From Lagopus muta (lineage: Eukaryota > Chordata > Aves > Galliformes > Phasianidae), in NCBI RefSeq assembly GCF_023343835.1, contig NC_064440.1, positions 35,285,537-35,349,536 on the forward strand: a stretch of DNA of 64,000 nucleotides. Reading direction: 5' to 3'. The position numbers and the translations under genes were made by a program. The notes beneath the pieces are model-generated. The model had not been told where the DNA came from, ran no database searches, and saw nothing but the letters and a program-made list of their open reading frames with translations. Every line of letters begins with the position of its first letter. Position 1 is the stretch's first letter. Below are positions 1 through 10,100 of the stretch, piece by piece.

Positions 1-96
1 GACATTTTGGCTGCTGCTGATGAGCTGGCAGAAGACAAACCTCACAGACTCCCTCAGCCCAGAGCTTCATCCTGCTGAGCTCCTCACAGCCAATCA
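1..96. other. Upstream flank, no feature seen
   Basis: Short unique-looking sequence before the first CR1 element. I see no exon, promoter motif or repeat in it. It is too short to say which gene, if any, lies further upstream. Confidence 0.4.
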
Positions 97-795
97 CAGA
101 ATTGTTTGAATTGGAAGGGACCTTTACATATTATCTGGTTCAAATCCCCTGTGATGAACAGGGACAGCTACAGCACAATCAGGTGCTCGGAGCCCATCCA
201 GTCCGATCTTGGGTGCCTCCAAGAACAGGGCATCCACCTCTGGGCAACCTGTGCCAGTGCTTTACTACCCTTACTGTAAAAAAATTTCTTCCTTATATCC
301 AGTCCATATCTCCCCATATTTTAGTTTGAAGCCATTTTCCCTTTTCCGGTCACAACAGACCCAGCTAAAGAGTCCGTCTCCTTCTTTCCTGTAGCTCCCC
401 TTTAGATACCGAAAGACCTCTCAGGTCTCCTCGCAGCTTCTCTTCTCCATGCTGAACAGCCAACAGCTCTCTCAGCCTGTGCTCTGAGGCACAGTGGAGC
501 ATTTCTGTGCCCCTTCCCCGGACATGCTCTAACAGATGCACATCTCTCCTGTACTCAGGGCTCCCCATCTGGACGCAGTGCTGCAGGTGAGGTCTCACAG
601 CACAGAGGGGCAGATCCCCTCCCTCCACACTGCTTTTGATGCCGCCCAGGCATCACGATGCATAGACATGATGCAAACCAGGCTGGCTTTGCGCTGTGAG
701 GGCACAGCGGTGGCTCACGTCCAGCTGCCGTCCACCAGCACCCCCAGGTCCATTTCGGCAGGGCTGCGCTCCATCCTTACACCCCCCAGCTTGCA
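97..795 (-). mobile_element. CR1 LINE fragment, 3' end and C-terminal ORF2 region
   Basis: Read on the + strand, the element begins with CACAGAATTGTTTGAATTGG, the reverse complement of a CR1 3' end. It continues through the familiar 3' UTR phrases (tccagtccgatcttgg, gggcaacctgtgccag, actgtaaaaaaatttctt, gaagccattttcccttttcc) into the end of the reverse-transcriptase ORF. The reading frame is broken and no intact product is expected. The 5'-truncated end fades out near 795, directly against the ASB1 CpG island and about 250 bp before the ASB1 start codon. The outer boundary is approximate. Confidence 0.85.
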
Positions 796-1018
796 CCGAT
801 GCCACGACCCAGGCGCAATACGCGGCGCAGCTCCACGAGGAGCTCCGGATTGCCGGCCGGGCCGAGCCGAGCGGCTCTGAAGGAGGAATCGCTCGCTGAG
901 AGCCGCCTCCTCCGGCCGGGGAAAACCACCTTAACGCGGAGGCAGGAAGCGGCGGCGGGCACCAATCAGGCCGGGCTGGGGAAGGGAGGGCCGCGGCGGC
1001 GGCGGAGAGGAGGCCGCG

Positions 1019-1024
1019 ATGTGA
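1019..1024 (+). promoter_or_regulatory. Start-stop upstream ORF (ATG TGA) in ASB1 5' leader
   Basis: ATG at 1019-1021 is followed directly by TGA at 1022-1024, making a one-codon uORF that ends 19 nt before the ASB1 start codon at 1044. Its context has G at -3, whereas the main ATG has C at -3 and G at +4. If transcription starts upstream of 1019, scanning ribosomes would meet this element first. Minimal start-stop elements are known to stall ribosomes and lower downstream translation. That it does so here is inference. Confidence 0.5.
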
Positions 1025-1043
1025 GCCGGCTGCCTGCGGGCGG

Positions 1044-1125
1044 ATGGCCGAGGGCAGTCCTGCCGGCGGCGGGGCCGCCCCGGGGGAAGCGGCGGGCGGC
1101 CTGGGCGCTCCGGGCGGGCCCGCAG
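1044..1125 (+). CDS. ASB1: ASB1 coding exon 1
   Basis: The exon encodes residues 1-27 and the first base of codon 28. MAEG at the start matches the beginning of mammalian ASB1, which supports this ATG. The rest is Gly/Ala/Pro-rich and low in complexity. The donor is CAG|GTAACG at 1126, and a second possible donor GTGAGG lies 5 nt downstream at 1131. Only the 1126 donor keeps the conserved frame into exon 2. Confidence 0.9.
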
Positions 1126-4100
1126 GTAACGTGAGGCGGGGGAGAGCCGCGGGGCGGCCGCGGGGAAGCTCGGAAGCTGCGGGGGTCCGGGATCCGAGCA
1201 GCCGCCCGCCGCGGCGCTCAGCCCAACGCCCCTCTCTCCAGCGCAGGTCGGAATCTGAAGGAGTGGCTGCGGGAGCAGTTCTGCGACCACCCCCTGGAGC
1301 ACTGCGAGGACACCCGGCTCCACGATGCAGCCTACGTGGGGGATCTGCCCACGTTGAAGAGCTTGCTGGAGGAGGAGAGCTTCCAGAGGTGAGGAGGTGC
1401 TGAGGGAAAGACGCTGAGACCTGGAGCGTGCACAGAGAAGGGCATCGGAGCTGTGATGGTCTGCAGCACGGGTCTGATGGGGAGCGGCTGAGGGAACTGG
1501 GGTTGTTCAGTGTGGAGGAGAGGAGGCTCAGGGGAGACCTCATCGCTCTGCAACTGCCTGCAAAGAGGTTGTGGTGAGGTGGGGTCGGCCTCTTCTCCCA
1601 GATAGCAGGGGTAGGAGGAGAGCTGATGGCCTCAAGTTGCTCCAGAGGAGGTTCAGTTTGGATATTAGGAACAGTTTCTTCACAGCTGCCCACGAAGGCG
1701 ATGGGGTTGCTGTCCATGGAGGTGTTCCAGACCTTTGGGGATGTGGCACTGAGACACGTAGTTAGTGGGCATGGTGGGTTGGACTTGGTGATCTTTGAGG
1801 TCTTTTCCAACATGAATGATTCTACGATTCTATGACCCTCCTGGTCCTGCACTTTGGCCGCAACAAACCCAGGCAACGCTGCGGGCTTGGAGCAGACTGA
1901 CTGGAAGACTGTGTAGAGGAAATGGGCCTGGGGGTATTGATTGATGCTCGGCTGAACATGAGCCAGCAGTGTGCCCGGGTGGCCAAGAAGGCCAATGGCA
2001 TCCTGGCTTGCATCAGGAACGGTGTTGCCAGCAGGAACAGGGCAGTGATTGTACCCCTGTACTCAGCTCTGGTGAGGCTCCACCTCAAGTACTGTGTCCA
2101 GTTTTGGGCCTTTCAGTGCAAGAAAGACATTGAGGCCCTGGAGTGGGTTCAAAGAAAGGCAACAAAGCTGGTGAGGGGTCTGGAGCACGGGCCTGATGAG
2201 GAGTGGCTGCAGGAGCTGGGAATGTTCAGCCTTGAGAAGAGGAGGCTCAGGAGAGACCTTATTGCTCTCTATAACTACCTGAAGAGAGGTTATAGTGAGC
2301 TGGGGGTTGGCTTCTTCTCTTGTATAACTGGTGATAGAACTAGAGGGAATGGCTTCAAGCTGCACCAGGGGAGATTTAGGCTGGAATTTTTCCTAAAGAG
2401 TGGTCAAGCACTGGAATGGGCTGCCCAGGCAGGTGGTAGAGTCTCCAACCCTGAAGGTGTTCAAGGAACGGTTGGATTTTGTGTTGAGGGACGTGGTTTA
2501 GTGAATACTATTAGTGATGGGTGGATGATTGGACTGGATGCTCTTGCAGGTCTTTTACAACCCTTGTGATTCTGTGATTCTCTCCCTCCTCCCCACAGCC
2601 TGCTCCTTTTGAACACCTTTCCCACTGACAGAAGTGCTGTGCTCTGTTTCTCCAGGAGCTGTCTGGTGGGAGGCTGCTCTGCTCACACCTGAAATCAACC
2701 CTGTGTTAGTCTCACTGGAGGCAAATCTCAGGCCACTTTGTGAACTTGCGTTGTCCATGCACAAACTGTTTTTGGATCATGATGGAAATACAATACCATG
2801 AAAATAAGAGTCTACATATAATGAGAAAAACATACAAAAGGGGTTATAATCAGTTGTAAACCTGAAACACCCTATGTTACAAAATCTACCCACTGCTTAG
2901 TCTCTGACCATGGGGATAGTTAATTAATTTTCCTGCAATATGGAGAAAAATGCTTAGAGTGCACAATGTTTACTCGCCTTAGAAACTGTCATTTCAGCAA
3001 AAATTGAGAATGAGCCAACCCGTTTTTCTGTACCTAGACAGCTCTGCTGGGCCTCTGGTCCCTTGGTCTGAGATTTTGCCTTCTTTTTTTACCATGCTGC
3101 AGGACTAGGCAGCCCTTCAAGACAGTGAGCTGACCCAGGTTTCTGCATGAAACAGCAAAGTTTGGCAGGACCTGCAGCACCATCACACAGGTGGTGGAGT
3201 GAACAGAAAAGTGTTGTCTTTAAATGCAGTCACTGAATCATTAAGAGTGGAAAAGACCTCTAGGATGAACAAATCCATCTGTTGACCATCACCATCACTA
3301 ACATCGTACTGGGTGTAGGGTGGAGATGCCCAAACCTGCTAAAGAGCACTTCTACAGGGTTTCTTTTAGTCCTCTTCTGAAAACATGTTTGAAGAAAAAA
3401 AAAGGTGGTGGCATTGCTCTCTTAGCAGGTTGCCTTAAGTGCAGTGTATGAAAAGTGTTTTGTCCTGTTCTTGTTACAGAGGCCAGGACAGAATGAGCTA
3501 GAAGAGCAAATCCACCACTGCTCTGGCTAAAGGGCACTTTAGCCAGCATGCATTGGTCTTAAAGAAATCACTTTCTCTTGGCACATTGCTTCTCAAAGAG
3601 TACTTGCAGGGATTTACAGGGAGTTGGGGACTGAGGCCTGGATATTTGAGACTTATGGGTCTAACCAGATCTGGATTACTGTACTGAGTGTGACAAGTAG
3701 TACAAGTAATTTCAGAGGGGATCCAAGCAGCTTCCTGCCAGACAAGTCTTATACAATTTGAATAAAGCTCTTCTGACAATAGGCTAACAAGGATGCCAAT
3801 GATCTACTTCTGCTGTTCTGTTTAACGTGGCATCTCTCTCCAAGCTAGCTCCTTTCTTGCTGCCAGGGCAGTGTTTGCACGCTTTTGAGCTTCCATGGAT
3901 TTGCGTTTATGTCATTGTATGGTGCCAGGCTGAGTGTGTGGACATGCCAGCAATGTGATAGAGGTGTATGCCTGAGTTTCCATGCGTTTCTCCTCCTGTA
4001 GTTCTCTTCTGTTTTCCTGCTGCTTTGACAACCTTCTGCCACTTTTGAAGCAGCTTTAATTAAGCAGTTTTGGTCCCTGGCTCGGTCACTTCTAGTGGGG

Positions 4101-7100
4101 TCATCTCCCCATGGAAAGGGAGTGGAGGGAAGGGTTTCTTTGGTCATTTGGCTGAGTTTTGAGGAAGTTTGTCCCTCATTGTGCATACGAGCAGTTCCTG
4201 ATACAGCAGTGCTGCACTAGAGCCCATAGTCCAGGCATGCCGTATCTGCCACAGCCTGCTGCAATGGGGACAGGCTATCAGCAGGAGCTTTTCAGAGATG
4301 CTGTAAAGCCCCCAAAATGCGGAGGGTGCTGTTTGTGCTGTCTTGTGGGGCTGGGGCAGGTGGGGTGGCAGAAGGTGACCGGAGACCTCCTGACCCCATG
4401 TTTCTCACTAGCCGGATCAATGAGAAGTCGGTGTGGTGCTGCGGCTGGCTGCCCTGCACTCCTCTGCGCATTGCTGCCACTGCTGGCCACGGCCCCTGTG
4501 TCGACTTCCTCCTGCAGAAAGGGGCTGAGATCGACCTGGTGGATGTGAAGGGGCAGACCGCCCTCTACGTGGCTGTGGTCAACGGGCACCTCGAGTGTGC
4601 CAAGATCCTGCTGGAAGCTGGAGCCGACCCCAACGGCAGCCGGCACCATCGCAGCACACCTGTCTACCATGCAGCGCGTGTGGGCCGAGCCGACATCCTC
4701 CAGGAGCTGATCAGGTGAGAAATATGTCCTGGAGTTGATCCCGATGGGGTGGAGAATGGCTTTGCCTTGCTTTTCTTCTTCCCTTGGATCTTTCCATTAT
4801 GTGGCTGGGGTATCCGTTCGCTCCTCACCTGCCTGCTTGGCACAGCTGGACAAGAGGAGTGCTGTAGGGAGAAGTTCCTAAAAGGGTGTTAGGTGTCTTT
4901 CCCTTTGTTTGGGCCTGGTGACAGATCCTGTTTCTGTGTCCACAGTTCACTATTCAGTCTTGCAGGCCATCTTCCCCTCAGCTTCTGTCTTGACTGCTTG
5001 GCTCCTGTTACTACTGCCCAGTGGCCAGCTCTGCACTCCTATTGCTCATGGCATGGATCACCCAGACAACCAGAAAGCATCTTTGCTTAGTTCTGCTGCT
5101 CTGAACACATTCTGTCCTTGGGAACAAAGGCAGCACAATCTGTTCTTGGCTGCCAGGCACGTGCCCATCAGTAGGACACTCTCCATGCACCACGCCAGCA
5201 GGGAGTGGGCTCAGGGTCCAGCAGAAGGCTGTGCAAGCTTGAGTTTCCTTCCTTTGGCATGCCGTGATACTTCCTGTCTTCTAAATTGGAAGTTGTTTGT
5301 ACAGGGGACCATGCTGAGCAACTATATGAGCCTTTGATGCCAAATAATAGTGGATTATAGGGGGGAAATACAGGTTGTAGAAAGGGGTAGTAAAAGAACA
5401 GAAAGTTTATTTGGATTCACAGAGAAACACTCTCCAAGGAATCCCTTCAATGGCTGTAACTGCTAGCAAATAACAGCAGAAAGGAATTTTGCTTGCGGGC
5501 AAATTAATTTTCACACAGTGCAGCTTTAAGGGAGCTGAGAAGTAGAAAGAAGGGGGGAAACTGTTCCCACTCCTGCAGACTGAGAGAAAGATGTCACATT
5601 GCCACGCGCTTGCTGGTACGGGGCTCAGCGTACGTATTGCATTCCCCAGAGCCTCCCCTGATGTCCACTAAGGCAGGGTGAAATGTAGCAAATGGTATTT
5701 CAGCACATGGAGAGCTGATGCATTGATTTATACGTCTGCTCCTCGGGATACCTTGCCAGCAATATTAAAAGCAAGATTTTGGAAAACTTTCAGGATTAAA
5801 AATTAACTGGAATTTGTCCAATGCCTTTTTATTAGATGATGTCTCTCCCAGGGCTGCTAAGCTAATACTAAATTGTCAGATTGCCCAAAATTTCAACTAT
5901 CTCTGAGTATGGATTTCATAGATCTCTTCAGAGTTGCTTGCTTTAAAATGCACTCTTACGTTACAAAGCTCAGTCAGAGATTTTCAGAAATGTTGCTCTA
6001 AAGGATTTAGCAGAAGAAATGCAACAAGGAAGACGCTTTTACTGAGATATGAGAAAATATTTCAGAATATTCAGCTTGACAGAGTCTCAGTGTTCTGAAA
6101 TGAAAGCCCAACCAGTCAAGCTTGCTGCAGGTGTCCAAACATCACCTGGTTCAATTTTCATAATCATAAAGCAGCACAATCAGGATCCCTGAATCCTGCC
6201 ACAATTGCTGTACCAGCTAAGCAAGCAATAATTGAAATCATATCCACTCTAATAGTAAATACACACGTAGCTGTGGAATGGAGATCCATTCTGTAAGACA
6301 ACTGGCAGAAATATTCGCAGTTCTGTTTCCAAGGTATAGATTACTTTCCTAACAGCTTGTTATGGGATCGACCATCGTACTGTATTTCCAGCACAACTGA
6401 GGGATGACCTCTGGATGAGAAGGTCCTTCTGCTGCACTAAAAGCAGCAAAAAAGCAATCTGGCAAATCCCACCGCTGCCTCAGACAGGTACCCGACTCTG
6501 AAACAGCAGAATTCCATGTTCTGGGGAAGTGGGGGACTGAGAACGAGAATGTTGACAGCAGTAATGAGAAGGGATTAAAGACTGAAATGAGAGTCAGACT
6601 GCTGTGTGGTCAGAACCATGGCCACAGAAGGCAGTGGCCCCATAGCCATCCTGTGAATGTCCCATAGTAGCACAAATGATCCCATTCAAATGCTTGCGTA
6701 GTCTGATTTTAAGTGATTTCTGTATCTTTAGGGAGCGCGTGTGATTGCCTGTGCAAAACAGACACGTTTTCTTATTTTGCTCTCGGTACTTCAGAAAAGC
6801 ATAAAGTGATGCAAACTCAGCAAAGTGCTGTGGGATTCTCCAGAAGGTGGGAATGTCCCATTAAAGTGCAGTGAACTGGGAAGCAAAGCTCGGTGCTATG
6901 GCTATTATGACACTCTGCAGTATAATTACTGCCTAGCTCCGATTTTTTCTTGCTTTTCTCCACCCTATAGATCTCCTGACCTCTTAGCCAAGATCCTCAT
7001 GCTTGGGAGATCTTGTATATTAGGGTAAAATCACCTTGTATGCCCTTTGCAGGGCAGGCAGGAAACCTCAGGCAGGTTTCCCCGGCCCTTGTTCTCCATG

Positions 7101-10100
7101 TGCTTAATTTAAGTGAGACGTAGAATCATCCAGCGTCCCAAGTTGGAAGGGACCCATAGGGGTCTTCACGTGCAACCTGACTATTCCTATCCTCTGAAGT
7201 GCTTGGCTAAGAATTTAATGGGTAGGGACCAGTCTCTACTGGGATCAGCAAGAGACATGCTTGCAGTGAGGAAGAATTTGTCCCCACGTGGTTTCCTTAT
7301 TTGTTTTTTATTAACTGCAGAAAGGAGTATTGTGTGCTATCTAGGAAGACAGAAAATCTAGTTCTCTGAATGCTTGATTTGCAATTTTGAGAGGGGGTCT
7401 GGTGACTGGAGGAATGTTTTATTCCCCTGTGGGAAAGAAACAGGGCTTTGCTTGATCTATAATACTGCAATTAAAACTGGTTACACCTCAGGGGATTGTA
7501 TTGTCTTCTTTCTTGTTCCAGCCCAAGCTGCACGTGAAGCAGATGGGGAGCTATGGTGTCCCACTCCTTGGGTGTTACCCAGCCTGGGGGAAATCAATGC
7601 TTGTTTCTGCAGTCTCTTATTTGTGCTGCATTACCATTTTTTGAATTCCATGTTTTTCTAGAGCATGACACCTGACCCTTTTGCTCTCATTTTTTTGGCC
7701 GTTTCCTTCATTTCCTCCAAAAAAAACCAACAAACCCAACATTTATTAAAAAAAAAAGGAATCAAAGCCAATACGCCCTGTTTTCTGTTCTGTTCTGTTT
7801 TCTGTTCAAACTTACAGCCACCTGTACTCCCAGAAAAAAAGTTATTCCACTGATGTTACTTTCTGTACCATGATGATGCTGATTTCCTTTGAGCTGGGCT
7901 GTAGCCTGCTTGCCCGCCTTTACACCACAGCAAGCTGGCACCTACTTTGCTTTGGCCAAAGGGCTTATGGAGCAGTTGAGAGACGTGAGCCTATGTAGCA
8001 GATATGTGAAGTATTGACTTTCCTCTGCGGTAGCGTGAGGCCTGAGCCATTTGCAAAAGACTTGAGAGGTTTTCTGTTGCAGCTTCTGGAGGTTCCTGCT
8101 TCAGTACCCAGAGTGCTGGCCAGTGATGTGTAATCTCTTATGCAATGTCTCGCATTATATATAACCTGTAAATTGAGCTATGCAGGATGGATGGGGAGAG
8201 CAGAACGTCTGACAACAGTTATTTTATATTGTTCTAGTTTCTGACACGCTTAGAGTTGGCGGGTACATCCCGTCAGCTGAGATAAACACTAGAGAAAAGG
8301 TCTTTCTTTGACTCGGATGGGATTTTTGATGGGATTTCAACCATCCAAGTTTCTTTGGGAGCGGGATTTATCATATGTGTTTCACTGCTGAGCACTGATT
8401 TCTGTTTCCATTTCCCTGCTGTTTGTGACAGGCAGATCAATTGCTTGTATTGCTTTTTGGCCTGTTTTGTACTGGTGGGGAAGTTACTTCACTGCATCTC
8501 TTCAACTGAGTCATTTGGAAACATCCCCTGCTTTCCAGCCAACCCATTAGCATCCAACATTCCATGCTGCTGGCTCAGGGCTGAGCTGTTCCTCGTGCCA
8601 AAGCTGTGCTTGGCATATCCTTCAGGAGGGTGAGGGAAGGTGTCCCTCAGCCTCCTCTGTCTCGAGCCTGGGCTATTTCTGGCAGCAGGACAGCTTTGCT
8701 TCTCGAAGATCAGACCATGCTGGATATGACATCCTTGCTTCTGTACTAAGCCTGTCCCTGGAAGAGAGGCAATTACAAAAAGGTCCCCTGAATTAACTTT
8801 GAAGGTAAATGGGTGAAACCGCATTAAGTCCATTTGCAGACACTTCTTCTTGTGAACCAACGTGGCCTTAACTTGACTTTTTTTTTTCTGTACTTTGGGG
8901 ATAAGCATGGGTGGAAGATGGGTGGTGGGCTCAGATGAACCAAGGACGGGCATCCCACATGGTGCTGGTCCTCTGTGTCCTCTGCCTTCAACATTTTGTG
9001 CCCCTGGGCTGCTAGTCATGCTGATGTTGCCCTTGTTTCCAAAAGGTTACTACTCTCCCTTCTAGATATGGTGCAGATGTGGATGTGAATCACCACCTCG
9101 CTTCTCGGGTCTCCAGCCCCTCCTTGCGACCCCTCACCACACTTGTGGTCTGTCCACTATACATCAGTGCTGCCTACCACAACCTTCAGTGCTTCCGGCT
9201 GCTGCTCCAGGCTGGAGCCAACCCAGATTTTAATTGCCGTGGGCCGATCAACATCCAAGGCTTCTCTCGGGGCTCACCGGTGTGTGTGATGGATGCTGTC
9301 CTGCGGCACGGCTGTGATGCGGCGTTCATCCACCTCTTGATTGACTTTGGAGCCAACCTGAACCTGGTGAAGGTGGAGGCCTTGGAATTTGACTCCACGG
9401 GGAGGGTCAAAGTCAACCCTGAGGCTCTGCAAGTCTTCAAAGAAGCACGAGGTAAGTGGCTTTGACTTATTGTGGTGACTGGTTTTATCTAGCTCTGGAT
9501 TCAGGAGAATTTCTTGGCAGTGGCAGCTCAATGACCCCCTTGTTCCCAGCTAGACTCCCTGTTTTTCTCTTGTTGCATTTTGCACTTTTCACCTTCTGAT
9601 TTCCCTCTTGTATCCTTGAGCTCCCAGTGATCCCTGTCTCCTCAGCCCAGCCCATGTAATTTTACTTCTTAAAATCTTTCTCCCAGCTCTTTTCTGTTGC
9701 CTGGTGTTGTCCTCAGCTGCCTAAAGGAAGGTTAGGATGGTACCATAGCAGGGATTTGGGTCTGCAAACCACAGGCAGGTGTATCCTGTTGGACCCAGTT
9801 CTCCAGAGCTGTATGGATGTGTCCTCACTATTCTTGAGAGACCCTGTGCTCAAGGGTAGTCGTGTCTGGGCAGGCTTCTTGGGAAATAAAGATGCAGTGG
9901 TGGCAATAAATGCGGAAAAAAGGAACAAAAATGGTGGAGAATGGTGGCCAGGGCTTTGTACCAGAGTCCAAAGTGGGATTTCCCTCTTGAACTCCAGACC
10001 AGAGAAATTGAAAAGAGTTTCAGGATATGGGATTCAATTCCCAGGCTCCACCCCAAAGTTATTCAGCTTTGCACATGCCTTTTTCAAACCTGCCTGGATT

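Larger units (their letters stand above)
796..1260 (+). promoter_or_regulatory. ASB1: CpG-island promoter of ASB1
   Basis: This stretch is very GC-rich and full of CpG dinucleotides, unlike the surrounding AT-richer DNA, and it contains exon 1. A CCAAT box within ACCAATCAGG (961-970) matches the NF-Y site well. There are GC-box-like and GGAAG (ETS-like) motifs at about 940-1000 and a purine-rich GGCGGCGG run before the start codon. I see no TATA box. This is the usual architecture of a dispersed-start housekeeping promoter. The transcription start is not visible directly; it probably lies between about 850 and 1015. Confidence 0.75.
1389..4411 (+). other. ASB1 intron 2
   Basis: This 3023-nt intron begins GTGAGG and ends TTTCTCACTAG. 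It holds two plus-strand CR1 elements at its 5' end (about 1455-2583) and a degenerate CR1 tail near 3232-3370. The remainder, about 2584-3231 and 3371-4411, is AT-rich unique sequence in which I see no exon or RNA gene. Confidence 0.9.

Noticed and set aside
653..1876. 407-codon open frame on the minus strand across the ASB1 promoter
   Set aside because: It crosses the CpG island, where stop codons are rare, and two CR1 pieces. It is antisense to real exons, and the protein is low-complexity Pro/Ser/Arg with no domain.
1922..2569. 215-codon frame as a host gene
   Set aside because: It is the C-terminal end of CR1 ORF2 plus 3' UTR read-through, not a host protein.
8489..9019. 176-codon minus-strand open frame in ASB1 intron 3
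   Set aside because: Composition is unremarkable and no motif is recognisable. It ends next to exon 4 but on the opposite strand, so it is not a missed exon.
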